From Cynocephalus volans (taxonomy: Eukaryota > Chordata > Mammalia > Dermoptera > Cynocephalidae), in assembly GCF_027409185.1 (NCBI RefSeq), contig NC_084468.1, positions 144,992,001-145,056,000 on the forward strand: 64,000 nucleotides of DNA. The letters run 5' to 3'. The notes under the pieces were generated by a model. That model had not been told where the DNA came from, made no database searches, and saw nothing but the letters and a program-made list of their open reading frames with translations. Numbering within the stretch: the first letter of the stretch is position 1; each line of letters opens with the position of its first letter. Position numbers and translations under genes: made by a program. Shown in pieces: positions 1 through 12,804 of the stretch.

Positions 1-129
1 ACTATTTGTGGATTTGCTCTTGACTTGACATAGGAATGCACTTCAATAAGTCTCTCACGTGGTTATATAGACTACATATTTTAGAGAATATTTTTAACCA
101 TGTCAGAATAAGACTCTAGACAACTAACG

Positions 130-200
130 AGGATCTTTTTTAAAAAATTGAAACATAATTGATTATACATATTTATGGGTACAGAGTTGACTATAGGTAT
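130..200 (-). repeat. L1 3' end fragment (antisense)
   Basis: A T-rich run followed by sequence ending in the words gattatacatatttatggg and acagagtt matches the start of the clearer antisense L1 at 16.48 kb, so this is the last part of an L1 3' UTR on the minus strand. How far it extends beyond about 200 is not clear. Confidence 0.5.
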
Positions 201-344
201 TTGTAGGATCTTAATAGTATTTAGTAAATATCCAAACATTTTCTGCAGAACTCATGTTGTCAGACACCCTTTACAGATTCAACAAAAGTATAATGTTATG
301 TTACAAAAATGTAATATTATATGTTACAAAGAGCTTTGCCATTG

Positions 345-385
345 TTATTATTATTTTTAATAATAATAATTATTATTCTTTTCAT
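345..385. repeat. TTA/TAA-rich simple repeat
   Basis: Short run of ttattattattttt and aataataataattattatt units. It is a low-complexity AT tract; no gene is visible from position 1 to the LTR-like remnant at 1.18 kb. Confidence 0.6.
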
Positions 386-1179
386 ATCTTTTTTCAGAGA
401 GTCAGGGTAGTTACAGCTGGTGAGAAGGACAAGCATGAATGCCACCATCGGGCCTTTCATCATGTATGACAAACATCTCTAACTGTCCATCTTGCCCTCA
501 CCTCCTCTCCCCAAAATCTCAGTCTTGATATTAGACTCCTTCTCAACACAGCACTTCAGGTAGCCAATATCAACAGATCAGACTTAGCCTAGGATGTAAA
601 GCTATGAAAGCACAATATTTCCCAAAGATAGGAGAAAGGTTCGTTATGTATAAGTAAATAATATCACAAACAAGCACAGGCACAGCTGGTATAAAGTGTT
701 CCCAGGTATCACTTTGCTAAAATAAGTATCTTCTCTTCATTTCTTTGTTTAAGGTATGGCTGTGGTTTTCTTTCCTCAGATACATATCATTCTAGAAAGA
801 GGATAAATATCCAAAGATGGGCTATGTTATAAGCTGACTCCTCTGAACTCGTGAGATTGCTTAGCAACTGCTCTCCACTAGCATAGCATGTAGGTGAAAG
901 CAACTCAACTGCACAGATTTTAGCAATTACAAATTCAAAACCTTAGTTGAGCCTTAAATATTACCCAGAAATGTTGGGGCTTGGGTGACTCCCAATTCCT
1001 CTCCTCTATTTCAAAATTGCACCCCTCTCTCCCAGCCCCAAACCTCATACCCTTAGTCTCAAAGAGCTTTGCCTTCTTTTTGAGATGACTAAAGGCATCC
1101 CTAACTCTCACGTCCCTCACTTTGGCAGCGGCTCCTCCAGCCCAGCTGTTTCAGCCCCCAGGCTTTGGGTCAACCTAGC

Positions 1180-1356
1180 CCACTGAGTTTTGCCAGCTGA
1201 GGCTCCAAACACCATGAGACAGAGACAAGTCATCCCCACTGTGCTCTTCCGAGGTGCTGACCCACTGAATCCATGAGCATATAATCTAGGAGTGATTGTA
1301 TTCCACTAAGTTTTGGAGAAGATTTGTTTTACAACAACAGGTAACTATAATACCTG
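1180..1356 (+). repeat. Old LTR-like 3' end (MaLR-type)
   Basis: The segment ends in a pattern typical of mammalian MaLR LTR ends: ccactaagttttgg, then a T-rich stretch, then taactataatacc. The upstream boundary is not clear; the region from about 960 may belong to the same element. Identified from memory of the family pattern only. Confidence 0.35.
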
Positions 1357-1799
1357 TTTATTCAACAATTCACTTTTTATGGCTCAGCCCTAAAATAGAA
1401 AACCAAAACGAAATTGCTCATTTCTTTCTCATAGTAACTCCCCGACCCATGCCTCATCTTTTGTAGCTGCCTTCTCTTTCCTGCCTAGCTTTTCCAGGAG
1501 TAAGATATACTTACTGTCCTCTCATTTGCTCCTCAGATATGGTCCACCTGAAGCTGCTTCTGCACAGGACACCAATAACCAAAGCTAGAGGACACAATTT
1601 AGACTTTATTCTATTCATTCTTTATGTTGCATAGGACTCTCTTGACCATCCTCTCCTACTGAAATCTTCCTTCCCTTTGACTTCAGTAACTTCAAACTTC
1701 AGGCTTTTCCTCTTTGGCTGTTCCTTACTTGTCTCCTCCAGGATCTACTATCTCCATCTACTTCTCAGGTGTTTTTCTCCCTGAGATTCTGTTATGTAA

Positions 1800-2260
1800 A
1801 TGGGCGAGAGCCTGACCCTGTATATTAGCCTAAAATGGTCCCCAGCAGGCTAGGGCCATTAGCCAGCACCAACTCAAACTCTCACACATCCAATTGCTTT
1901 AAATATAGTGAAAATAAACATGTTTTTAGCCATTTAAAGCCTGCCTTACTTTATATGTCCAGTGAAACTCCACCCAACATCTGCTAACCATAGATAAGGC
2001 AATAGCTATAAAAGATACCAAATCACTGCTGCCCTTCAGAGCTCCCTGACCCAGCCTCTCCAACTTGCTGCTGAGTGTAAGTCCTCTTTCTGTTTTCCCC
2101 GTTTCCTCAGGAGTCCCTTTGTCTTATTCCCCTTCTTGGTGGTAGCCTTGCATTGCTGTCTCTGGAAGGTCCCTTGCTAAGAGAGACCACCACTATCATG
2201 CAACCCCGTCCAAGCACCACCAAAGAAAGCTTATGTCTTTGGCAGTCCTGTTACTTTCTT
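1800..2260 (+). repeat. Possible degraded LTR
   Basis: A region with a TATA-like tataaaag near 2008, followed by pyrimidine-rich sequence like an LTR R/U5. No target duplication or internal retroviral sequence was found, so this is only a suggestion. Confidence 0.25.
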
Positions 2261-2429
2261 GATCAACCCCCAAATCACCAAACTTCCTTGAATTCCCAAT
2301 CAGAATCTGCTAATTTTTTATTCTTAATGAATAATCATTCCTACTCTCTGCCATTAATTACAGATCTATGCATATAATCCCAAATCTCTATTAAAAATAC
2401 AACTGTCTGAGTTTCCTCGGCAAGTATGC

Positions 2430-3130
2430 TGCTCACTCATGGACTTTTATCTCCATCAGCTTCATCATACTTCTCCCTCAAGCCAGAGCCTAAGAATCGT
2501 CCCAAGTATTTCCTTCTCTCACACACTCAAATCCAACTGGTCACAGATTCCCAGTGATTTTATCCCCTAAATATCTCTCACGTGTTCTTTCATCTCCGTC
2601 AAGCTCTATTTATTTCTCTACTAAATGGTCTCTGCCACCAGCTGCTTGTACAACTTTGCAGTCATATCATTCCCCAGCTTAAATTGTCTAGCTGCTCTCC
2701 ATCTGGATTCTTCAAGCGAAGTGCCATCAATGTCCTTTTTAATCAACATTTTCAGTACCCTCCTCTGCCCCACAAGCTTCAGTCATAGTGAACCATTTGC
2801 ACTTCTCTGAATGTTACACACTCTCACCCTCACGCTGCTGCCCCACTCCTCACTTACCCGTTCCTTCCATCTGCCTGCTTACCTCTCACCAAGCCCTCAA
2901 ATTTCAGTTCAACTATCTTCTTAACTATCAAGTCCTTTCCTATATCTTTCCATCTGCCTAGCTCCCTCCATAGGTTGAGTCTGCATTCTTGTTTATATTC
3001 CTACAGCACTCTAAGCTTATTTTAATGCAGAATGTATCACATTGTATTTCCATTACCTATTTGCACAGATCCGCAACTACATTGTGATCTCTTGAAGTCA
3101 GTGATTATTTTTTTCACCTCTTTGTACGTA
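2430..3130 (+). repeat. L2-type LINE remnant
   Basis: A long pyrimidine-rich stretch has the order of words seen in the 3' third of L2 elements: a cttctccctc-like region, then tccatctgcctgctt, ttctatatctttcc-like text, then attgtgatctcttgaagtcagtgatt. That corresponds to the L2 'gagctccttgagggcagg' region near its end. Old and diverged. Short open frames inside it (2.15-2.81 kb) are not genes. Confidence 0.5.
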
Positions 3131-5695
3131 AGAAGTTTTGTTGAAAGACTGAAAAACTAGGAATAAATTTAGGACTACAAAAATTTGACAAAATTAATCT
3201 CATTTTCATCTCAAACTTTATAAAAAAGTCTTCAGCATTTGCAGCTATGATGGATTATTGCTATTTTTATGTATATACATTTTATGCATAATTTGCGTAC
3301 TCTTATATTTCTCCTGATGATTTTCCTTATATTTTTGGATTTTCTTATGTGTTAGTTCTGCTTCCCACATCAGGTGTAAGCTTGATTAATGAACCCTACT
3401 GCCTTAGAAAATGCTTATAATGTCTACTAGAGGAAATGTCTCATATTTTTTCTATCTTCCAAATAACACATTTTTAAAAGCTGAATTATCTGTGAGAATA
3501 AGATTGAGAATATGGTAACATGCATTTTTGAAGACCATATTGTTCAACCATGTCAACTTTTGATTCTGGACTTATGCTTTGAATAGTTCTCCAAATATTC
3601 TTTTTAAAGATTATTCAAAACAAACCAACATAACAGAAATAAATACTGTTTCCCTTTCATTTCCACTCAAATATAGTAAAGCTATATTTAGACTTATAAC
3701 TAGTTTTAAAACATTAACCATGAAAGGTTAGATTGAAAATGGAAACTTATTGTTAAAAACAGTATTAGAGGATGCTTATCCACCACAGTGCTCTTTGAGA
3801 GGAGTTTTGATCTGCAAAAGGAAAGAATTATATGGCCTATAATTTACATGATAAAATATTTACATGTCTCCAAAGGAATCCATGTTGTCTTCTTTTATGT
3901 ATATCTTGTGCTACAAACCTTAAAAATAATATATTTAGATAAAGAACAATTGTTGATAGGTAAGACATCCATGATTTTTTTCAAGAATGAGTAAAATATA
4001 ATTATACAATTATTAGTAGCTTCAGGGAAGAGAATGTGTCAGTAATAATGGGAAACTTTATCAACAGTATTTCTTTCCTCCTCCCCCATCGCCCTCCCAC
4101 CTTCTTTTTTCCTAATATGAAGCAGAGACTAAAAATGTCTATGACTATCAAATTTTTCTGAAGATCCAAAATGATTATTTTTCTACATATGTGTCTGTAA
4201 TGTGTGCTCATTAATAGCATGAAGTCATAGGTATTCAGAGTTCAAAGGGGGCTCCAGATCTGCTAGTCAAAACATTTCACTTTACAGACAAAAAAAGTGA
4301 AGACTAAAAGATCACGTGCCTTGTCTAAAGCCACACCACTAATTTGGGATAAAATCTGGCTGCAATCCGGGTATTCTGATAATTGTGTATTATACAAATA
4401 TGTATGTGATGTGTGATCATGCAACTAGATGCATGTGTATTACATATATGTGTGTATGTATTTTTAACATGGAAAAATCACTTTTAAAAAATAATTACAC
4501 AGTCTTTCTGGAAATCAGTCAGTTCTTTATATTCAGTGGCATAATCATTAGGGATCAAAAGAAAAACCAAAGTGTTGCTCAAGGAGCACAGTGTTTATCA
4601 GAAGAAGTCAATGAAATATTTATGGGGCTCCCTTAGGTAGGTCCCTCAAAGTTATCATTGAGTTGCCTGGGAAAATGACTCTATGAACACAATACTTTGG
4701 ATTCACTTTAAAAAAAAAAATAGCTTTTGTTCCATACAAAAATTGCATGTATTTCACAATAATAAGTTAGTTCCTTGTTTTAAGTCCTAAATATCAATTT
4801 ATATGACAAGCTATTACTATTCCAAAGAAATCAATGCGGCAAAGAGCATCATAAAAATGGTTTTGATAACATGCAGAAAAGCTCTATTCCACATCTTTTA
4901 AGTATTAAAGACTTAAAATTACCATGATAGAAAAAGTGAATTAAGAAACATTTACTCTTAATGAATACAACAAAAATTCTTAGAGAACAAATGCATAAAG
5001 TATGAAATACTATTTTCTCTAGTTTATTTACCTTCACTACTGCTATAACTATTATATCAAAATCACATATCATTTGAGATCAAAGCACTTTAGTAACTGT
5101 TCTCCCCAATGGTAGCTATCATTAAAATGCAGCAATAACTTTGACAAAAAAAACAGACATGTTCCTCAGGAAAATGTTACCCCAGGCGTTGTTGGGAGAG
5201 TGTTTTATGGCTCAATAATTTGTCTTATGAGTCCCATGATCTTTAAGTTTCACCTTGAGAGAAAAGCTTTGTTTCCTAACTGATAACAAACCATGAAAAC
5301 TGGGAAGTAGCCAGTTTAATTTTGTAACATGCATAAAATCCAACTTAATCTCCCAAATGGGCATTTTATAAATAGTGAGTAGAAAAAAAATACACAGCGC
5401 AGAGGTGGACATTTCTATTTTTGTTCCCAGTGGTGGTACTCCCCCTGCTTGAATATTGCTCCATAAAATAGAAACAAAATTACTCTATTATGTTCTACAA
5501 ATCGTACTGATGATCAGTCTTGAAGCCTTCCTGGGAAATTCGAAGGTAAAAGCACACTTATCTCTATATCTTCCACTTTATATAACATATTGTTAAAATT
5601 TAAAATTCTTAATAATTTCTTCATCCTATGTGCCCTTAACAGTATACATTGTAATGAGTATTTAAGAAAGAAATTCTGACTCACTTTTTTTCAGC
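3130..5695. other. Intergenic, no gene seen
   Basis: AT-rich DNA with no long reading frame and no recognised gene. Apart from the MIR fragment near 4.3 kb I see nothing specific in it. Confidence 0.6.
4240..4385 (-). repeat. MIR SINE fragment
   Basis: The text cactttacagacaaaaaaag, then gatcacgtgccttgtctaaa, gccacaccactaattt and ctgcaatccgggtattctga follows the antisense MIR order (tttacagatgaggaaactgag; cttgcccaaggtcacac; cagctagtaagt; gattcgaacccagg) with many changes. Confidence 0.55.
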
Positions 5696-5699
5696 AATT

Positions 5700-5800
5700 T
5701 CTTTTTCTTTTTTTGGCAGCTGTCTGGTAAGGGGATCCAAACTCTTGATCTTGGTGTTGTCAATACCATGCTCTAAACAAGTAAGCTAACCAGCTAGCCT
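5700..5800 (-). repeat. tRNA-derived SINE (colugo CYN-like)
   Basis: Minus-strand copy: a T tract (the A tail in reverse), then ggcagctgtctggtaagggg, a relic of the B box (ggatccaaactc in reverse), cttggtgttgtcaatac and agctaaccagctagcc. It has the same order as the other tRNA-Ile-like SINEs in this window. The copy is diverged. Confidence 0.75.
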
Positions 5801-6597
5801 GACTCCCTTTTTTGAGGCTTGCATGCTTGAGGGTGCAATGGGAAGAGAAAATGAATATTTTCTAATAATAACAGTTACTTCAGCCTAAAGGTTCACAGAG
5901 TCAAAATAAATATAAAATTCATCTTGTATTTTTAATATGCAAAAGCTTGTAGCATGGAGTAGTGTTTGGAAGACAGTCACAATGGGGATCATTTAGGAAG
6001 CTGTTTTAAAGCCAACGTGTATTTGAAGAGTATGTGTTAAGACTGTGCAAGAGATGGAAGGACAGAAATTTATGTGGCAATGTGTAGGTCATCAACTGTA
6101 CAGAGGTTGGACTTAGGAAAGCCTAGGAATCAAGCCTCGTTTTCTCAAGGTCATCCCTTTTTGACACTTCCATTCCTTCCCTCCCCCACCACAGAATCCC
6201 ACAGTTCTGTTCAGAGGAAAATTGTGTTGAGCTCTTGGGCAGAATACAGTAGTATTACAAAAACAAAGCATAGAATAATAAAATAAAAACTGTATTTACT
6301 TGAGTAAACCGTATTTACTGTATTTACTTGTATTCCAAAGCTATTAGATGACTCTCTGGCCGATGAAATGACAGTCTACACAAATCCCCTGAGAAGTGAA
6401 TGCTAAAATTCAGCAACAAAGACTTATTTTCCCACCTCTGGGGTTAAAGCTAGCTATTGCTGCCCCAGAAATCAGATTTACGAGTTGCATTGTTCCTAAG
6501 GGATACAGTTCTCTCCAGTTGGTAAAGCACAAGTCCTACAGGATTGCACTCATGAGGTGATGCTGTGACTGTCACACAATAGCTCTCAGTTTTAAAG
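5801..6597. other. Intergenic, nothing recognised
   Basis: No reading frame of note beyond a 70-codon chance ORF at 6074-6286 and no repeat that I recognise. A short tandem echo of tatttacttg occurs at 6293-6335. Confidence 0.5.
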
Positions 6598-6599
6598 TA

Positions 6600-6942
6600 C
6601 AGCCATGTGCTGCATAACAAACATCTCCATCAACCACGGGCCACATTTACGATGGCAGTCCCATATGATTATAATACCATATTTTTACTGTACCTTTTTC
6701 TGTGTTTAGATGAGTTTTGATGCACAAATGCCAGTGTATTACAATTGCCTACAGAATTCAGTATAGTAACATGATGTACAGGTTTGTAGCCCAGGAGCCA
6801 TAGGTATACCATATAGCCTAGGTGTGTAGCAGGCTATACCATCTAGGTTTGTGTAACTGCACTCTATGATGTTTGCACAAGGATGAAATCACCTAACGAC
6901 ACATTTCTCAGAACTATCCCCATGGTTAAGCGATGCTGACTG
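6600..6942. mobile_element. MER2 DNA transposon (Tigger-related, non-autonomous)
   Basis: Complete element of about 343 bp. It begins cagccatgtgctgcataac and ends ggttaagcgatgctgactg, which are inverted versions of each other, and it is flanked by TA on both sides (6598-6599 and 6943-6944), the pogo/Tigger target duplication. The internal text (ttataataccatatttttac; tacaggtttgtagcccagg; taccatctaggtttgtgtaa) matches MER2 as I know it. It carries no transposase. It sits just upstream of the microsatellite and CpG island. Confidence 0.88.
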
Positions 6943-7032
6943 TATACAATAAATACACCCTTTCTCATGGGAAGGCTATGTCCAAGGACTTTGGGACCTC
7001 TCTCCAACCTCTCTCTCCCCTCCACTCCCATC

Positions 7033-7203
<171 letters not shown>

Positions 7204-7339
7204 GCCTAAAGTACTTGCCCAATAATGATTAGCTAAACATAAGGCAACCCTGTGCAATACAGCTTTGGAAACATTAGGTCTTGAAATCATGTTAAGGAGA
7301 AAGGGATTTCTGACGCTTGGGGGTGAGGGGTTGTTTTTA

Positions 7340-8660
7340 ACTATGACAACTCTGTAGCCCGTCGTCTTCTTTTCGTTACCGAGCAGCGTTTTTGTCTGGC
7401 CAGCGTTGCTTCCGCGCCAGCCTCACTGTCAGCCCCGCGCCACCGGCGCACACCCCGGCGACGACTCCTCCCTCGCACTGGGACTCGGTCCCTTTCCCTG
7501 CCGCGCACGGTGCATCGCCGCGGACTCCTCGCGTCTCCCGAAAGTTCAGGCCGCGCTCCCCGCGCAGTCTCCCTCCTCACTGCAACACCGTGAAGCCCGA
7601 GCCGCGCTCTGTTCTGTTCTGTTTTCCTCCGAACAAAGAGAAAACCCGGGCCCGGAAGCGTTTTCTCGGCGACCCTTGCTCTCAGGGAGACGCCCACCGC
7701 TCGCCAGCTCCACACTTCCCGGACTTCACCGCGTGGGGCCGCGGGGTCACCGGCAAAAATCGATTTGCCCGTCAAGTGAACTTGGTCGGCCTCGAGCCAG
7801 AGGCCAGGGTGACGGGGCGACATCCTGGGGCCCTGCGGCTTCCCAGGGGCCCCTCCATAGCGGGGAAGGGGCTGGGAGACCCCCGGTCCCGGGCTTTGCA
7901 GAAGGCTGACGCGGAGCCGGCGCCGGGACGCAGGGTCTCGGGGTCCCCGCAGCAGTCACGTGTTGCCCCCGCGTCTCCCCGCCGCCGCCGCCAAGTCCTG
8001 CTCCTGCTCGCGCGGCCGCCGCCGGGGTGCGGGAGCGATCGCGCCCGGGAGCCGAGAGCCTGCAGCGGCCGGGCTGCCCCGAGGTGCGGGCTCCAGCCCC
8101 TCCTGCCAGTCCGCGCGGGCCTCGGGAGCCCACGGCCCTGTCCCCGGTCGCGGGGCGCTGTCGGGGCTCCCAAGGGGGCGGGGTGGGGAGGTCGAAAGCA
8201 GCGCCCCTGGAAAAACATCGGGCTTAGGGTGGCGGAAAAGGCAACGGGCAGGCACGAGGGGAGAGCCGGGAAGAGACAGGGCTGAAGACTTTGGTGCCGG
8301 GCAAGTCCCTGCAGTCCCCAACTCACCCGGGATGGAGCCGGCACGGGCCGAACCGGGAGCAGAGTATCCGCGATCCGCGCAGGAGCCTGGTCGGGGCGGT
8401 GGGGTGCGGGGGTAGACAGAGCTTCCCCCTGGACGGACGAGTCCCGGGTGCAGCCCGGCTGGTGTCGGAGGCTGACGAGCGACAGCCGGGGGTGCCGGGG
8501 CCAGGGCTGAGCCCCGGCCGAGCTCCGGCGAGGTCCCGGGAGAGCCCGCGGGGCGCCACTCGTACCGTCCAGCAGCCGCGCCGTCCGTCCCGCAGCTGGC
8601 CCGAGACCGGGCGAGGCCGCTGCACTCCGAGGTTTGTGCTCCTGTTTGCAAGGTGGCCTC
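7340..8660. promoter_or_regulatory. NPY5R: CpG island, probable NPY5R promoter region
   Basis: An abrupt change from AT-rich DNA to a GC-rich stretch packed with CpG, with runs such as gccgccgccgcc and several GC boxes (for example gggggcgggg at 8174-8183). It ends as abruptly near 8.66 kb. It lies about 5 kb upstream of the NPY5R coding exon on the side where the noncoding first exon(s) are expected. In human, NPY1R and NPY5R are transcribed in opposite directions from a shared interval, so this island may act in both directions; that is inference here. The exact start site and first splice donor could not be fixed; gaggtttgt near 8629 is one possible donor. The long open frames inside, up to about 318 codons on both strands, are what GC-rich DNA gives by chance. 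Confidence 0.82.
7957..7962. promoter_or_regulatory. Palindromic E-box CACGTG in the CpG island
   Basis: The hexamer CACGTG occurs in the context gcagtcacgtgttg. It is a canonical site for bHLH-zip factors (USF, MYC/MAX or MITF type). Whether it is used is unknown. Confidence 0.3.
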
Positions 8661-9741
8661 CTATGACAAATGCATGCTCGTGCATCCATACATTTCGAAT
8701 TCCAGAAAAGGGAATTCTTATCCCCCACGTTTGCAGACCTTTAATTTATATTTTAAAGGAACCGAGGCATTGTGTTGGACGGAAGGCAAAAAGATTTTGT
8801 CAAAGACCATGGAAGTAGCTTAAGACTCTTCCAACAGAATTTGTAGCCGGAATGCAATTTTAAATTTAAGATTTCTCAAGGGAAGAGAAACTCTGCTGTT
8901 GAAATTGAGAAGGAAGGGTGGTGCGTGCCTGTGTATTTGTCAGCTGAGCAGAGCTGTGCTTATCTTTTCTACTCAAATTTTGTCAGATTATGGCTTTAAG
9001 AATAAATCATGGGAATATTTGGGAACGAAGGTCCAGAATCACAGCAAAATAGGAAATTGTTGATTTATTATTGCTAGAGAAAAAAAAATTGCATATATTT
9101 TATTCTTTTTGTGTAATTAACAACCTTTGTGAGAAGAATGATGTTCATTTTCATAAGGCAGGAAATGATCCTAACCAAAAAATCCCCTTATTTAAATGCA
9201 TAAGTCAGTCTTTTAGTATCATTTGACTTCCCTGCAGTTCCTCCTATTCTTTTAAAGAACTGTTTAGTTTCTTAAAATATTTAAAGTCTACTCAGCAGAT
9301 TTCATTTGTCTACGTATCAGATATAGATCAATTTGTAAGGAAATTGCAATAAATCTTTACAAAGACATTGCTTATTTAACTGTTACCGCAGTTTAAGGAA
9401 GAACTTTTTTTTTTTTCTTTCAGCTTTTTACTCAGAGAATTAAACTTTAGTGTTTCAGCCTGAAAATTGTGACGGTGGGAGATAAAACTACATACAAAAG
9501 AGAATAGTAATTAGGCACAACAAACACAGTCCATATCAGATTTCTTTTCAAGTATTTTATTTTTAAAACTTTCTCTGTTTGGTTATATTTCATAATATCT
9601 ATAGCAATCTGAGATTAAGGTTCACCTATGACATTACTTTTATTATGTGTGAAATACTTATGTTTCATAAAAGTGTACAGCATTCATTATAACACTTGTT
9701 GAAAAGCAGAGAATTATTAAACATTTCCATTTCCATTGCAG

Positions 9742-9781
9742 GTTTGCTTATTGTGCTTTTCAGGAAAAAGGAAGTGAAGAG
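9742..9781 (+). other. NPY5R: Candidate NPY5R noncoding exon
   Basis: A 40-base segment is bounded by a good acceptor (tttccatttccattgcag, ending 9741) and a consensus donor (gaagag|gtaagt, starting 9782). It has no ATG. A second possible acceptor (cttttcag, ending about 9763) would give an even shorter exon. It lies on the same strand as, and between, the CpG island and the coding exon. The splice signals are seen; exon use is inferred. Confidence 0.42.
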
Positions 9782-10077
9782 GTAAGTTTGGGGAAAGAAA
9801 GTGCTTTTTAAAATTATTGTATTAAAGTGGTTCCTCTACCTTAGGTTTTCAACTTTAAAACACAAGACATAAATCTTACTGGACAAAATTATTTTTAATA
9901 TTTAAACTATCTCCTGGCTACTAGAAGGCACTTTTAAAGAAGCTGCTTAATATGTCTATTTCCCCTCCCTACCCCATCCCCCATTTGCAATATCCATTAT
10001 TTAGTTGCAAGAAGAAATTATTCATTGGAGCAAAGACTCATAGAATGCTCATTTCGTGCAAAGTACTATATTAGGTG

Positions 10078-10079
<2 letters not shown>

Positions 10080-10148
<69 letters not shown>
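10080..10148. repeat. (TG)n microsatellite
   Basis: About 34 uninterrupted TG units within the presumed NPY5R intron. Confidence 0.97.
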
Positions 10149-10149
<1 letters not shown>

Positions 10150-10394
10150 TAGATGGGGCTAGAGGGTGAGCAGGGAAAAGCTGACTATACAGTCACACTA
10201 GATAAAATGAATAAATGAATGTCAAATGAATGAATGTTAGGAGAGAGAAAAACATAAGAAAAAAAGGATAATTTACTAACCAATATATCAATAGGTACGG
10301 AAGTATCCCTTACATTTTCAGCAGAAGTGCCAAGTGTCTATGCTGTAGTAAAAAGAGTACATTCCTGGCAGAAAGGAGCATGCCGTTCATTCAT

Positions 10395-10535
10395 TCATTC
10401 AAAGCCTTTTATATCACAGGCAGTCTACAGTTATTCATAGAATCCCTTAGAGATTAATCCTTGTATTGGCCATCAGAGCAGAGCACCTAGCATGTTAGAT
10501 GTTCAATAAGTGCTTGTTGAATAAATAAAAGAAGG
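10395..10535 (+). repeat. MIR/L2-type 3' end
   Basis: gagcacctagcatgttagat followed by gttcaataagtgcttgttga and ataaataaa resembles the shared MIR/L2 3' tail (gtgcctggcacatagtaggtgctcaataaatg) in diverged form. Confidence 0.45.
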
Positions 10536-12804
10536 AACAACTACTCTTTCTTAGGTATTCATTAATGAAAGGGGTCTTCCGTTTTAAATTATATTTAAAT
10601 TATCTACCTTCTTAAAATACTTAAATATTTTAGGGAGGGAAAGAAATGTCCTCAGTTTTTCCCCAGTGTCCAATGAATACTCAAGATGGCATTTCCTTCA
10701 TCTGTTTACTAAGGAAATAGTGGTTTTAATAGTTTAATGAATTCCATATTTTATGTGCATATTTTTAAATAGAAAAGTTTTAGTAACTGTGCAGTGTGAT
10801 GTACTTGTTTTTCATTTAAATGAAAACATACATTGTAAATATTTTTTGCAATTTTAGTTTTGTGCTGCTTATGTGGTAGCTTTTATCAATGAAGATATCC
10901 AATTTAAAAATCCAAAGTGTTAAACTATCATTCTTGTCTATCTACTTATCTCCTCTTCATTTCAGTTTAGGGCCCTTTAAAAATCTAATTTCAGTGGTTC
11001 CTTATATATGTATATGTCAACATACATATACACATATGTACACATATACATATAGTCATATTCTATTCAGAATTTGCCCATATCCTCAAGATGATTCATT
11101 TCTGTTATTTTAAAGCTGGAGAAATTAAACTACTTTTCTAAAATGATCAGCTACAGATATTTACATAGCATCTATTATGTATAATATACTCTATTAAGCA
11201 ATATCACTACCATGTAAATAATTAAGATTTCCCCCCTTATCTCTATTAGGATCTAATAGAGAAGTCTGACCACATACATTGAAGACAATCTAAATTTTAG
11301 AGTCAAAACTACATTGTTCCTCTTGCCACATATTATGCTGCATTTCCTCTTTCTTCAAAAATTTTGGAAGCAATTTTACTGACTGTCATCTATGGTTACG
11401 TGTCCTGAGAAAGCACAGAACCATTATAGAAGGGGTTGTTCAATTTCTCTCTTGTCCTTACCTTGGTAGTAGAAAAAAAAAGGCAATCAGTAACTGATCC
11501 ACCACAAAGTTAGGAGAAAACGACTGATTCACGAAAGTGAGTGAAAAGGCGGACAACTAAGCAGGATCACAGTTACAAGTAGTCTGCACACTTTGTAAGT
11601 AAAAATAGGACTGTGAGCAAGCTAGACTGAGCCAGGAGGGTCATCCAAACTCAGGAAATGAGATGGAAGCAGTCAAAACTACTTTGATTAGAAGCTCACT
11701 GACCTATCCAGGGTAGTTGCCAGGAGGCTGGTGACTAGTAATATGATGAGTAAGATGATTGAGTAGGCCATATGAGTCACTTCTGTCCCAGTTATCCTTT
11801 TTCACTTGAGGCAATATCAATATAACTTGTTGGTTAGGATCTAAGAATGAATGAATATGATCCTGGGCTTTTGAATTAATTCATCTTTAAAGGGATATAA
11901 TTAGCTTCCAGAAGGTAATTCAGTCAACATAGAATCAGTTGTAGAAGTTGTGAAAAACTTTCAACTTTTCTCAGCACAGTGATGACTAATTGTCCTATTT
12001 GAAACTCGCTGTATATAAAACTGAAGTTAAACTTATTTACGATGAACTTATGTACATAATAATATTTCCTGTCTGGAAATTTACTGGACCAGCACCTTTA
12101 TGTTCCACATAAATCAAAGACAATAATGTTTACTATTAATTTAAATATACATGTATTTTTATAGTTTTAAGTACAATTATTCAATTATGTACCTAGAAAT
12201 AAGTGGATAAATATATATTGAAATGTAATGAAAGTGGCTTTTTAGCTACAAATGTATCAGGATCTCTGTAACAATGTATATTCTTCAGAATATTGAAGAA
12301 CTATTGCTGTCTTGAGTTACCTGTAGGAAATTCTTGTTAAAACAAATGAATGTCTTTACATTTTTAAAGGGGAGGAGGGGCTCCTTTTGCAGCGTATTGA
12401 TATGTTATAGGCAATTTAGTGTTGAATCAGGCAGTACCATCAAATCTCTAATATTTACAGGTAAATAAGTAATACCATTGTGGTGTGACTTAATTTTGCT
12501 TGAAATGGAAAAACTTACTATGGGGTGTTATATTAGCATCACTTCTACATTTAACTTTAATATATAATGTTTTCCTTAAACGATATGAAATAACTGACTA
12601 TTTTTAAAGCTGAAATGCATATACAATTTTTAAGTTAAAAAATAAACAGGTAAATTTTGCTTTTAAAAACACCAACAGCGTTGCTGGTCAGTCAGTAGTT
12701 GTTCTTATTCATGATAATCTGGCACATCTCAAAGCACTGAGAATTATTATGTAATGATTTTGTCATCCTGCATTGTGTTTACGTAGGCAACAGTACACTT
12801 TGAT

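Noticed and set aside
1..7000. NPY1R coding exons at the left edge
   Set aside because: No receptor-like frame exists on either strand; in human the NPY1R coding exons are some 25 kb from NPY5R, which would place them outside this window.
7392..8818. Long open reading frames on both strands, up to 318 codons, in the GC-rich region
   Set aside because: They overlap on both strands in several frames, are rich in Arg, Pro, Gly and Ala, show no domain, and are expected in a CpG island where stop codons are rare.
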